A stretch of 64,000 nt of DNA. Origin: Sphingobium sp. Z007. GTDB taxonomy: Bacteria > Pseudomonadota > Alphaproteobacteria > Sphingomonadales > Sphingomonadaceae. Below, one piece after another: positions 34,920 to 43,331 of this stretch (positions are counted from its first letter, which is position 1; each line of letters begins with the position of its first letter). The stretch is taken from NCBI RefSeq assembly GCF_900013425.1, contig NZ_FBXK01000005.1:2232001-2296000 (forward strand), given 5' to 3'. A model generated the notes under the pieces. That model had not been told where the DNA came from. It saw only the letters and a program-made list of their open reading frames with translations, and searched no databases. The position numbers and the translations under genes are program-made.

Positions 34920-36506
34920 ATGACCGACAGCACCGCACCCAGCCGCCGCGACCTCCTGACCATGATCGGCAAGGTTGGTGGCGCGGCCGCCATGTATCAG
35001 GCGATGACCGCGCTCGGCCACGCCGCCGAAACCCAGTTCACCGGCCCGCCCGTCCTGTCGGGCGCCAAGCCCGGTGCGTCGGTCGTCATCCTGGGCGCTG
35101 GCCTCGCCGGCATGGCCGCCGCCTATGAGCTGCAAAAGGCGGGCTATAGCGTCAAGATACTGGAGTTTCAGGATCGCCCCGGCGGCCGCAACTATTCGCT
35201 GCGCGGCGGCGACAGCTTCACCGAAAGCGACGGCACGGTGCAGAAGGTGCAGTTCGCGCCGGGCAATTACCTCAACCCCGGCCCCTGGCGCATCCCGCAT
35301 CACCATAAGGCGCTGCTTCATTATTGCCGCCAGTTCGGCGTCGCGCTGGAACCCTTCATCCAGCTCAACCATAATGGCTTCATCCATTCGTCCGAAGCCT
35401 TTGGCGGCAAGCCGATGCGCTACAAGGAAGTCGCGACCGACTTTAAGGGGCACACCTCCGAACTGCTGGCCAAGGCGATCAGTGCCAAGGCGCTGGACGA
35501 CAAGCTGTCGGCGCAAGATCAGGAAAAGCTGATGGAAGCGCTGCGCGGCTGGGGCGTGCTCGACAAGAATATGGCCTATACCAGCAGCCTCAAAGTCTCC
35601 GCCCAGCGCGGCTACGACCAGCCCCCCGGCGGCGGCCGCAACGGCGCGCCCACCCCCTCGCAGATCGCCAAGCTCCAGGACGTGCTCGATCCGCAGGTCT
35701 GGACCGCCATGTCCTTCTATTTCAGCTATGTCATGCAGACGACCATGTTCCAGCCGGTTGGCGGCATGGACATGATCGGCAAGGCTTTCGCCAAGAAGAT
35801 CGGCAAGGTCGTCACCTACAACGCCAAGGCGGTGAAGGTCGCCCAGTCCGATAAGGGCGTCACCGTCAGCTACAAGGATGTCGCAAGCGGCCAGATGCAC
35901 GATGTCAGCGCCGATTATTGCGTCTGCACCATTCCGCTCTCGATCATCAGCCAGGTCGATATGCAGGTGTCCCCGGCGCTCAAAGCCGCGATGAAGGCCG
36001 TTCCCTATGGCGGCCACGTCAAGATCGGCCTGGAATTCAAGCGCCGCTTCTGGGAGGAGGACGACAACATCTATGGCGGCCACAGCTTCACCGACCAGTC
36101 GATCACCCAGCTATCCTATCCCAATGACAAGATGTTCGGCACCGGCCCCGCTGTGCTGCTCGGCGCCTTCGCCCGCGACCTCGCCGGCTTCCAGCTGGCC
36201 GGCATGACCCCGCAACAACGGATCGAAACCGCGCTGAAGCAAGGCGAAGTGTTCCACCCGCAATATCGCAAGGAATATCTGAACGGCGTGTCCGTGCCCT
36301 GGAGCCGGGTGCCCTGGATTTTGGGCTGCACCTCCGCCTGGAACGAGGACAATCGCAAGGCGCATTACAAAAACCTCGTCACGCTCGACAACCGCGTGGT
36401 GCTGGCGGGCGAACATGCCAGTTACTATGGCGGCTGGATGGAAGGCTCCATCCTGTCGGGCATGGATGCGATCACCCAGATTCACCAACATGCGCAGGCG
36501 GCCTGA
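34920..36506 (+). CDS. Tat-exported flavin amine oxidase
   Basis: A 528-residue FAD-dependent amine oxidase (monoamine/L-amino-acid oxidase superfamily). The N-terminus carries SRRDLLTMIG, a twin-arginine motif. FAD is bound at VVILGAGLAGMAAAYELQ (GAGLAG 59-64) with EFQDRPGGRN, and the C-terminal FAD motif is VVLAGEHASYYGGWMEGSI. Such enzymes oxidise primary or secondary amines or amino acids to imines. Translated from an ATG with AAGGGGGG ahead. The following cytochrome c, two bases after its stop, may take the electrons in place of oxygen. Substrate unknown. Confidence 0.9.
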   Translation: MTDSTAPSRRDLLTMIGKVGGAAAMYQAMTALGHAAETQFTGPPVLSGAKPGASVVILGAGLAGMAAAYELQKAGYSVKILEFQDRPGGRNYSLRGGDSFTESDGTVQKVQFAPGNYLNPGPWRIPHHHKALLHYCRQFGVALEPFIQLNHNGFIHSSEAFGGKPMRYKEVATDFKGHTSELLAKAISAKALDDKLSAQDQEKLMEALRGWGVLDKNMAYTSSLKVSAQRGYDQPPGGGRNGAPTPSQIAKLQDVLDPQVWTAMSFYFSYVMQTTMFQPVGGMDMIGKAFAKKIGKVVTYNAKAVKVAQSDKGVTVSYKDVASGQMHDVSADYCVCTIPLSIISQVDMQVSPALKAAMKAVPYGGHVKIGLEFKRRFWEEDDNIYGGHSFTDQSITQLSYPNDKMFGTGPAVLLGAFARDLAGFQLAGMTPQQRIETALKQGEVFHPQYRKEYLNGVSVPWSRVPWILGCTSAWNEDNRKAHYKNLVTLDNRVVLAGEHASYYGGWMEGSILSGMDAITQIHQHAQAA

Positions 36507-36507
36507 C

Positions 36508-36912
36508 ATGCGGCGCACCCTGATCCGCCTCGCGGCGCTAGCCGTGCTGGCCGCCGCGCCCGCGCTGGCGGACTCCCCCGGCGGCCGCCCGGTCAAGCTG
36601 GCGCTGCCCGATGGCGAGCAGGTCTATAAGCAGGTCTGCGCCGCCTGCCATCTGGCCCAGGCGCAGGGCTCGCCCGACGGCACCGTCCCGGCGCTGGCCC
36701 ATAATGCGAAACTGGCGACAGTGGACTATCCCATCACCGTGGTGATGAAGGGCCAGGGCGGGATGCCCTGGTTCTCCGAAATGCTCACCCCAGCCCAGGT
36801 CGCCGCCGTGGTCGGCTATGTCCGCACCCATTTCGACAACGCCTATGCCGATCCGGTCGCAGAAGCCGATGTGAAGCGCATCGCCGCCGCCATCAAAAGC
36901 AGCGAAGAATGA
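36508..36912 (+). CDS. Periplasmic c-type cytochrome
   Basis: A 134-residue monohaem cytochrome c with a Sec signal peptide (cleavage near ALA-DS) and the haem site CAACH; the probable sixth ligand is the methionine in GGMPWFSEM. The class-I cytochrome C-terminal helix (QVAAVVGYVRTHF) is present. It starts two bases after the amine-oxidase stop and overlaps the next gene by four, so it is tightly coupled and is a likely electron acceptor for the flavin enzyme. Confidence 0.9.
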   Translation: MRRTLIRLAALAVLAAAPALADSPGGRPVKLALPDGEQVYKQVCAACHLAQAQGSPDGTVPALAHNAKLATVDYPITVVMKGQGGMPWFSEMLTPAQVAAVVGYVRTHFDNAYADPVAEADVKRIAAAIKSSEE

Positions 36913-38045
36913 CCGACGCCGCCGCCCTCTCCCGCCGGATGCTGATGCACGGCGCGATCGGCGTCGCCGCCGTCGCGAGTACCGCCGCCCCCGCCCTCGC
37001 CCAGCGCGGGCGCAAGGTGGACCTGCCCGACGATCCCAAGGCCATGGTCGCATCGCTGACCGACGGCATCTTAATCAACAGCAACGAAAACCCGCTCGGC
37101 CCCTGCCCCGCCGCGCTGGACGCGCTGTCGGGCCTCGATCCGCTGGCGGGCCGATACGGCATGGCCTTTGCGGGCAAGCTCGAAACCCTGTTCGCCCGGC
37201 AGAACGGCCTGTCGCCGGACCAGGTCCAGGTCCATCCCGGCTCCTTCATGCCCTTGCGATCGGTCGCGCTGACCTATTCGTCCAAGGACCGCCCGATCGC
37301 CTATTGCGAACCGACCTTTGACCAGGGGTTCCTGGGCAAGGGCAATCAGGCCGTCACCCGCGCCGTCGCGGTTCCCTTGAGCGGCGACTATGCCGTGGAC
37401 GTGCGCACACTGCGCGCCGCCGCACCCGATGCCGGCGTCTATTATCTCTGCAACCCCAACAACCCCACCGGTCTCACCACCAGCCGCGCCGATATCCTAT
37501 GGCTGCTGGCGAACAAGCCCAAGGGCGCGATCCTGCTGATCGACGAAGCCTATATCCAGTATAGCGATGCGCAAAGCTGCCTCGACCTGGTGGCAACGGG
37601 CGAAGACCTGCTGGTCACCCGCACCTTCTCGAAAATCTATGGCCTCGCCGGTCTGCGCTGCGGCCTGATCGCGGGGCGCAAGGATCTGCTCGACGGCATG
37701 GCCGACTATGGCGTCAACATCACGCCCATGCCCGCCGTCATCGCGGCCGAAGCCAGCCTGCTCGACACGGGCCTCATCGCCCAGCGCAAAGCCTATAATA
37801 AGGGCGTGCGCGCCGATCTGTTCGCCTGGGCGGACGCCCATGGCCTCCGCTATCTGCCCTCGCAGGCCAGTTTCGCCATGATCCATGTCGGCCGCCCCGG
37901 CAAGGATGTCACCGCGGCGCTGGCCGCCCAGAAAATCTTCATCGGCGGCCCCCGCAAATATATGGACGACTGGGTCCGCGTCTCTTTCGGCACGCCACCC
38001 GAAATGCAGGCGTTCAAAAGCGCGCTGCTTAAGGCGCTGGCATGA
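36909..38045 (+). CDS. Exported class I/II aminotransferase (HisC-like fold)
   Basis: A 378-residue PLP aminotransferase resembling histidinol-phosphate aminotransferase. PLP motifs: YLCNPNNPTG, LLIDEAYIQY and the Schiff-base lysine in TRTFSKIYGLAGLR. The N-terminus has LSRRMLMHGAIGVAAVAS, a twin-arginine-like signal absent from cytosolic HisC. Start overlaps the cytochrome gene (ATGA). Export of a PLP enzyme needs a folded-protein route, which fits Tat. It is not expected to serve histidine synthesis here. Confidence 0.87.
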   Translation: MTDAAALSRRMLMHGAIGVAAVASTAAPALAQRGRKVDLPDDPKAMVASLTDGILINSNENPLGPCPAALDALSGLDPLAGRYGMAFAGKLETLFARQNGLSPDQVQVHPGSFMPLRSVALTYSSKDRPIAYCEPTFDQGFLGKGNQAVTRAVAVPLSGDYAVDVRTLRAAAPDAGVYYLCNPNNPTGLTTSRADILWLLANKPKGAILLIDEAYIQYSDAQSCLDLVATGEDLLVTRTFSKIYGLAGLRCGLIAGRKDLLDGMADYGVNITPMPAVIAAEASLLDTGLIAQRKAYNKGVRADLFAWADAHGLRYLPSQASFAMIHVGRPGKDVTAALAAQKIFIGGPRKYMDDWVRVSFGTPPEMQAFKSALLKALA

Positions 38046-39301
38046 CCCTGTCGCGCCGTCAGGCATTGGGCGCGGCGATTGCCGTCCCGCTGGCGGCGCA
38101 GGCGGCCCGCGCCAGCGCGACCACGCCCAGCCTACCGGACAGATCCAGCTTCGCGCCCACTCCCACCGCCTATCTCGACAGCGCCTCGACCCACCCGATC
38201 AGCCTGGGCGCGCGCGCCGCGATGGACGCCTATGTCGCCGCCCGCACGCTCGATCCTGCCGCCGCGGCGCGCAAGCCTGTGGACCGCGCCGCCACCATCG
38301 CCAAATTCGCCCGGCTGGTGAACGCCGACCCGGACGAACTCTGCTGGGTCCAATCCACCACCATGGGGGAACAGGCCGTGCTGCGCGCGCTCGGCTTTCC
38401 GCACAAGAAAGGCCGCATCGTCACCGACACGCTGCATTTCTACGCCGGCTTCCCCATGTATCAGGAACTGGCCAAGCAGGGGGTCGATGTCGCCTGGGTC
38501 CAGGCGCGCGACGGCCGCATCGACCTGGACGACATGGCCAAGGCCATCACGCCCGGCACGAAACTGGTCAGCCTATCGCTCGTCTCCACCTATAACGGCT
38601 TCCACCACGACCTGAAGGCGGTGTGCGACCTTGCCCATGCCACAGGCGCGCTGGTCTATGCCGACATCATCCATGCCGCCGGCGCGATCCCCGTCGATCT
38701 TCACGCCAGCACCGTCGATTTCGCTGCCTGCGCCACCTATAAATGGCTGATGGGGGATTTCGGCCTCGGCTTCCTTTATGCCCGGCGCGGCGTGCTGGAT
38801 GCCCTGCCGCTGGCCGATTTCGGCTATTATGGCTTCGCCGCGCCCGGCGCCCCGCCCGGCATCGGCCTGTCCCCGCCGCAAACCCATGTCTATCCCATGG
38901 ACCCGCCCGGCAATATGCCGGTCAGCTACGCCATCCGCCCCGGCGCGCTCGGCCATTTCGGCACCGGCACCTATGCCCAGGCGGTGGTCGCCGCGATCGA
39001 CCATGGCCTCGACCATATCGCCGCGCTCACCGTCCCCGCGATCCAGGCCCATGCCCAAAGCCTGATCGCCCCGCTGCGCGAGGGCCTCACTGCCAAGGGC
39101 TACCGCCTCATCACCCCGCCCGGCACGCAAACGCCGCTGCTCACCGCCCTGCTGCCCGATGCGAAGCCCCGCCTCGCTGACCCACTGGCCAAGGCGCAGG
39201 TCCGCATTTCCCTGCACGATCATCATTTCCGCATCGCGCCGTCGATCTTCAACGATAGGATGGACATAGACCGCCTGCTCGCCGCGCTACCTCGCGCCTG
39301 A
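38042..39301 (+). CDS. Exported class V PLP-dependent enzyme (aminotransferase/epimerase fold)
   Basis: A 419-residue class V PLP enzyme, the fold of cysteine desulfurases, isopenicillin N epimerase and kynureninase. The N-terminus LSRRQALGAAIAVPLAA is a twin-arginine signal. ALVYADIIHAAGAIPVDLHA carries the PLP aspartate and the lysine is in CATYKWLMGDFG. No desulfurase-type cysteine loop is evident. It overlaps the upstream aminotransferase by four bases. Substrate unknown. Confidence 0.87.
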   Translation: MTLSRRQALGAAIAVPLAAQAARASATTPSLPDRSSFAPTPTAYLDSASTHPISLGARAAMDAYVAARTLDPAAAARKPVDRAATIAKFARLVNADPDELCWVQSTTMGEQAVLRALGFPHKKGRIVTDTLHFYAGFPMYQELAKQGVDVAWVQARDGRIDLDDMAKAITPGTKLVSLSLVSTYNGFHHDLKAVCDLAHATGALVYADIIHAAGAIPVDLHASTVDFAACATYKWLMGDFGLGFLYARRGVLDALPLADFGYYGFAAPGAPPGIGLSPPQTHVYPMDPPGNMPVSYAIRPGALGHFGTGTYAQAVVAAIDHGLDHIAALTVPAIQAHAQSLIAPLREGLTAKGYRLITPPGTQTPLLTALLPDAKPRLADPLAKAQVRISLHDHHFRIAPSIFNDRMDIDRLLAALPRA

Positions 39302-39320
39302 TCCTTATAAGGAGAGACTT

Positions 39321-39752
39321 ATGAAGCGCCTTCTCGCCACCGCCCTGTTGCTGGCCGCCACCCCCGCTTTCGCCCAACCCGCCGCCGCGCCGCAGGCCCT
39401 ACCCGCCAAGCTCCCCTTCTCGCCCTCGATCCGGGTCGGCGACATCCTCTTCATGTCCGGCCAGATCGGCCAGGCGCCCGAAGGCATGGACAAGCATAAG
39501 GAAGGCTTCGACGCCGCGGTAAAGAGCGCGATGGATTCGATCGGCAAGATATTGGTGAGCAATGGCCTCGACTTCGGCCATGTCGTCAAATGCACCGTGA
39601 TGCTGGACGACATGGCCGACTGGCCCCGCTTCAACGCCGCCTACCTCCCCTATTTCGAAGGCAAACGCCTCCCCACCCGCAGCGCCTTCGGCGCGGACGG
39701 CCTGGCGCTGGGCGCGCCGCTGGAAGTAGAATGCATCGCCGCGTTCAAATGA
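39321..39752 (+). CDS. Secreted RidA-family protein (2)
   Basis: A 143-residue RidA-fold protein with a Sec signal (cleavage near AFA-QP). The fold core (SIRVGDILFMSGQIGQAPEG), the catalytic arginine in LPTRSAFGAD and the glutamate in LEVECIAAF are kept. AAGGAGAG lies 9-10 bases before the ATG. It closes the cluster; two RidA members in one exported pathway suggest two different imine intermediates or compartments. Confidence 0.88.
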   Translation: MKRLLATALLLAATPAFAQPAAAPQALPAKLPFSPSIRVGDILFMSGQIGQAPEGMDKHKEGFDAAVKSAMDSIGKILVSNGLDFGHVVKCTVMLDDMADWPRFNAAYLPYFEGKRLPTRSAFGADGLALGAPLEVECIAAFK

Positions 39753-39800
39753 GGGCGGCAGGAATTGGCTGACTTGGGTGGATTACTGCCATTCCGCTTT

Positions 39801-39948
39801 GCGCGAGACCTCACGCGAAAGGCGACGTAAAAATCCCGTCACCCCAGCGAAGGCTGGGGTCTTGTGCGGAGGCGCGCGGCGGTTCGGCTAGGCACTTACT
39901 CAACCGCATTGCATCGTCGCCTGAGACCCCAGCCTTCGCTGGGGTGAC
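39801..39948. repeat. Family-A REP doublet, long form (copy 2, inverted)
   Basis: Arms at 39838-39862 and 39923-39948 with the same hairpins as at 518-665, in the opposite orientation. The shared sequence also covers GGTTGAGTAAGTGCC between the arms and CGACGTAAAAAT beyond the outer arm. It fills most of the 270-bp gap between the RidA gene and the Trm112 gene, which are convergent. Confidence 0.85.
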
Positions 39949-40022
39949 GGTAATGGGGCATCAGCTTGCCGGTTATACAACCCGCCTGCTGAACGTCCGC
40001 TTCTGCCCAACACTCGCCGCCT

Positions 40023-40220
40023 TCAGACGGCCACAGCTTCCCGCACCACCAGCACCGGCACGCCATCGCGCACCGGAAAGGCCAGCCCCGCCGCCTCCGA
40101 CACCAGCGCATTGCGCGCCGCGTCCCACCGCAGCGGCGTCCGCGTCACCGGACATACCAGCTTCTCCAGCAACCACGGATCGACCGACGCAACCTCGCCA
40201 CTCGTTGCCCCGCCATTCAC
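40023..40220 (-). CDS. Trm112-family protein
   Basis: A 65-residue Trm112/UPF0434 protein. The family core DPWLLEKLVCPVTRTPLRWD and FPVRDGVPVLVV is present; only one of the usual cysteines is kept. In eukaryotes Trm112 activates methyltransferases; the bacterial role is not settled. It overlaps the Lon-like gene by four bases. Confidence 0.88.
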   Translation of the reverse strand: MNGGATSGEVASVDPWLLEKLVCPVTRTPLRWDAARNALVSEAAGLAFPVRDGVPVLVVREAVAV

Positions 40221-40831
40221 TGCATCGTCGCCCCGCCGTCACGCTCCATCCGGCCGACGATCTGCATCAGCTGGATGATCCGTTCCGATCGTTCGGACAG
40301 CGTATCGGCCTCCAACAATGTCTGCTTGGCCGCCGGATCGAACGGCACGATCTGGGCGATGCCGTTGACCAGCGCCGTGTCGTCCAGCCGCGATACCGCG
40401 GTCCAATCCACCACATAGCCCAGCAGGTCGGCGAAACGCCGCGATTCCTGCTCCAGCGCCGCCCGCTCCGCCATGTGCAGCACCTCATCCTCTTGGGGCG
40501 TCTGTTCGACATCGGCCTCGATCTGGCGGAATTGCGTCGATACCGGCAATTCACGCACCAGCCGGAATCGCGCCAGGCCCGTCAACACGATATTGAACCG
40601 CCCGTCGTCCAGCGCCTCGATATGACTGACATGACCCAGGCAGCCCATATCGAACAGCGGCGGCACAGCTCCGCCCCCGCGCGGCTGGATGATGCCGATC
40701 CGCCGATCGCGCGCCATCGCATCATGGATCAACGCACGGTATCGCGGCTCGAAAATATGCAGCGGCAGGTCCATGCCCGGCAGCAGCAGCGCGCCGGGCA
40801 AGGGAAAGATCGAGACGCGGGCCAATGGCAT
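40217..40831 (-). CDS. LON peptidase substrate-binding domain protein
   Basis: A 204-residue protein made of a Lon N-terminal (PUA-like) domain only, without ATPase or protease parts. Motifs: RVSIFPLPGALLLPGMDLPL, HIFEPRYRALIHDAM and GCLGHVSHIEALDDGRFNIV. Function unknown; found in many alphaproteobacteria in this neighbourhood. The ATG at 40831 is six bases after the thioredoxin gene, so they are co-transcribed. Confidence 0.92.
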   Translation of the reverse strand: MPLARVSIFPLPGALLLPGMDLPLHIFEPRYRALIHDAMARDRRIGIIQPRGGGAVPPLFDMGCLGHVSHIEALDDGRFNIVLTGLARFRLVRELPVSTQFRQIEADVEQTPQEDEVLHMAERAALEQESRRFADLLGYVVDWTAVSRLDDTALVNGIAQIVPFDPAAKQTLLEADTLSERSERIIQLMQIVGRMERDGGATMQ

Positions 40832-40836
40832 GGCGG

Positions 40837-41748
40837 CTACGAAAACAAAATCTGGGACAGCTTGCGCCGCTGCGCCGACACCCACGGATCTTCCAGGCCC
40901 ACCGCCTCGAAGATGGTCAACAACTGCGTTCGCGCCGCGCCATCGTTCCACGCCCGGTCGCGCCGCACGATCTCCAGCAGCGCGTCGGCCGCGCCATCCC
41001 GGTCGCCATTGGCCATCAGCCCGCCGGCCAGTTCGAACCGCGCTTCATGATCGTCGGGATCGGCGTCCACCTTCGCCTGCACGATCGACAGGTCGGCCAC
41101 CGGCTTCACGTCCCGCGCCAGCGCGATCGCCGCGCGCGCCTGGTCGATCGCAACGCTCCTGGCGACATCGGCGGGCAGCGCATCCAGCACCGCTTCGGCC
41201 TCGTCCAACCGCCCCAGCGCCACCAGCGCCCGCGCCAAGCCGGACACCACTTCCACATTGTCGGGCGCCATCGCGTCGATCTGGCTGAACACCGACAGCG
41301 CACGCTCGGCGTCGCCCGCGGCCAGCACCTCTTCGCCCATGGCGATCAGCGGCGCGATTTCCTGCAACTGCGCCTTTTCGTCCGATTCGATCGGCAATTG
41401 CGCCAGCAACTGGTCGAGATATTGTTTGAGCTGTCCTTCGGTCCGCGCCTGGGTCAGGTCCGCGACCGGCTGGCCCTGGAACACGGCATAGACGGTCGGG
41501 ATCGACTGCACCCGGAACTGGCTCGCGATAAAGCCATTCTCATCGACATTGACCTTGACCAGCTTGACGCCCTTGGCCGCATAATCGGCGCAGACCTTTT
41601 CGATCACCGGGGCCAGCTGCTTGCAAGGGCCGCACCATTCCGCCCAGAAATCCACGATCACCAACTGCGTGCGCGAAGGCTCCACCACATCCTGGCGAAA
41701 CGCCTCTACCGCCGCCTTATCGGCCTCGCTCAATCCCAGGGTCGCCAC
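40837..41748 (-). CDS. Thioredoxin-TPR co-chaperone (CnoX/YbbN type)
   Basis: A 303-residue protein with an N-terminal thioredoxin domain and C-terminal TPR-like helices. The redox motif is DFWAEWCGPCKQLAPVI (CGPC), with cis-proline in VQSIPTVYAVF. The TPR part spans about 125-300 (AERALSVFSQIDAMAPDN and similar repeats). In E. coli CnoX is a holdase that passes clients to GroEL; there its SxxC site is not redox-active, while here CGPC is intact, so it may keep reductase activity. Confidence 0.9.
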   Translation of the reverse strand: MATLGLSEADKAAVEAFRQDVVEPSRTQLVIVDFWAEWCGPCKQLAPVIEKVCADYAAKGVKLVKVNVDENGFIASQFRVQSIPTVYAVFQGQPVADLTQARTEGQLKQYLDQLLAQLPIESDEKAQLQEIAPLIAMGEEVLAAGDAERALSVFSQIDAMAPDNVEVVSGLARALVALGRLDEAEAVLDALPADVARSVAIDQARAAIALARDVKPVADLSIVQAKVDADPDDHEARFELAGGLMANGDRDGAADALLEIVRRDRAWNDGAARTQLLTIFEAVGLEDPWVSAQRRKLSQILFS

Positions 41749-41964
41749 GCGTCTTGTCTCCTGTCCATGCGGTCATCCGCCGCCGTCATACCGCGCCTTA
41801 TGTGGGGCGTCACCCCTTTGGGACAAGATGAGGGCAGGAAAGGATCGAACACTATCCTGTTCCGGCCCTCTCACCCGACCGGCTATCCCTGGTGGATAGG
41901 ATTTGGGCGGCCGGGCGTGGGAAAGGGCCGGTGCGGCGCGATGCGGCGCAGCGCCGTCAGGCGC
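41749..41964. other. Intergenic region, thioredoxin to MipA
   Basis: No gene seen. It contains CCGGCCCT near 41855 and AGGGCCGG near 41925 as a distant inverted pair around GGCTATCCctggtGGATAGG (about 41880-41900), which may be a terminator of the mipA-like gene or a leader hairpin. Confidence 0.35.
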
Positions 41965-42813
41965 TCAAAAAGTATAACCCACGCCGACTGCGCCGACCCA
42001 CTGGTTGCGCGACCCCACGTCCGCCACGATCGGCGAATCGCCATATTTGCCCAGCACCCGCGCATAGCCCGCCAGGCCGAATATGGCCCAGCCCTTGCGC
42101 AGGTCGCCCGACAGCGACTTGCCGGCCGTCAGGTTGAAACTCATCCGCTTGAAGCCTGACCCTCGCCCCGCGCGGTCATACACATCCAGCCCGCTCGCCA
42201 AGCTGTCCTGCGGCGAGATATCGAAATAGTAACGGCCATATTTCTTGCCGACATAATCGGCCGACGCGCTCAAGCCGACAAAGGTCGTCACTGACAAAGG
42301 CGTGAAATATTCGATCGTCGGCGTGATGACCATGCTGTCATGCGCACCCGCCACATCCTTAGTAACGGCGACTCGCGCCGACAGATTGTCGTAATCGCTG
42401 GTGATGATCCCGGTCTTGCTGACGCCGACGAACCCGCCGACCTCCACCGCCATGTCGCGCTTGCCCAGCGCCCGCACGGCGTCATCCTTGATGCCCTTGC
42501 GGCTGGTGCGGTCCATGCGGACATTGACCACGGGACCAACCTCAATATTAATGCCGGTGCCGATCGGATCGGGGATCGCGTCGAAGTAAAGTGTCGTCCC
42601 CCGCGTCCAGAAGGAGTAATCATGCACCTTGCCGCGCGCCTGCGCGATCGGCATCACGCGATAGGAATCGGACCCTTCATAGCTGGGGATTGCCGCGCCG
42701 CCCACGCCGATCGTGAGCGTGCTGTGCTGCTCTTCTTCCTGCGCCATCGCGGGCGCGAAAAGGGGCAGAGCCGCGACGAGTGTCGCGGCCAGTCGGCTGC
42801 GGAAAAAATGCAT
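41965..42813 (-). CDS. MipA/OmpV-family outer membrane protein
   Basis: A 282-residue outer-membrane beta-barrel of the MipA/OmpV family. Signal peptide (LAATLVAALPLFAPAMAQ) then a mature part opening with LTIGVGGAAIPSYEGSDSYR, the usual family start, and ending in the aromatic VGVGYTF. In E. coli MipA links to peptidoglycan synthases; in other bacteria members are antigens or antibiotic-related. GAGGAACGGGG precedes the ATG at 42813; a TTG at 42831 is also in frame. Confidence 0.88.
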   Translation of the reverse strand: MHFFRSRLAATLVAALPLFAPAMAQEEEQHSTLTIGVGGAAIPSYEGSDSYRVMPIAQARGKVHDYSFWTRGTTLYFDAIPDPIGTGINIEVGPVVNVRMDRTSRKGIKDDAVRALGKRDMAVEVGGFVGVSKTGIITSDYDNLSARVAVTKDVAGAHDSMVITPTIEYFTPLSVTTFVGLSASADYVGKKYGRYYFDISPQDSLASGLDVYDRAGRGSGFKRMSFNLTAGKSLSGDLRKGWAIFGLAGYARVLGKYGDSPIVADVGSRNQWVGAVGVGYTF

Positions 42814-42899
42814 GATGGCCCCGTTCCTCAAGATGCTTATGGGCCGTAGAATGTTTTGAGACGGTCACCGGTTCCCGCCCCAAGGTCGAACGGGGTGTT

Positions 42900-43331
42900 T
42901 CACAGGAAATATTTGAGCCGGATCACCTGCTCCACCGGCGCACCCGCGACCCGAAAGCTGGCCGACGCAAAGCGCGGCGCGCCGAATCTGAGCACCGGAT
43001 TGCCCGAAAAGCCCACCCCCTCGCGCGGGATGCCGGCAAAAGTGTCCAGCTTGCCATTGCCATTTTCATCATGAACGATGGCGATCGCATAATTGCCCGG
43101 CGGCAATGTGCCCAGTGGGATCGGCCCCCTTTTCACCGCCACGGTGAAATGGCGCTTGTCCGGGTCATCGGTGCAATCGGGGAAATGGTCGGCGGATCGG
43201 GTTATGCACACCAATATCTGCCCCTTGTCGGACCGCAGGCCTTCCAACGTCACGCTCAATGGCTGCCCCTGGCCCGCCGCCGCCGTCGTTCCAGCCATGG
43301 CCATGATAACCAGCCCTCCTAACAGCTTCAC
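42900..43331 (-). CDS. DUF2141 domain-containing secreted protein
   Basis: A 143-residue secreted protein with a Sec signal (about 1-20). The DUF2141 pattern is clear: LRSDKGQILVCITRS, LPPGNYAIAIVHDENGNGKLD (EF-hand-like loop) and GIPREGVGFSGNP. Function unknown. The ATG overlaps the sterol desaturase stop by four bases, so they are translated together. Confidence 0.9.
   Translation of the reverse strand: MKLLGGLVIMAMAGTTAAAGQGQPLSVTLEGLRSDKGQILVCITRSADHFPDCTDDPDKRHFTVAVKRGPIPLGTLPPGNYAIAIVHDENGNGKLDTFAGIPREGVGFSGNPVLRFGAPRFASASFRVAGAPVEQVIRLKYFL

Noticed and set aside
36909..38045. Calling the HisC-like gene a histidine biosynthesis gene
   Set aside because: It carries an export signal and is embedded in an exported-enzyme cluster, with no other his genes near.
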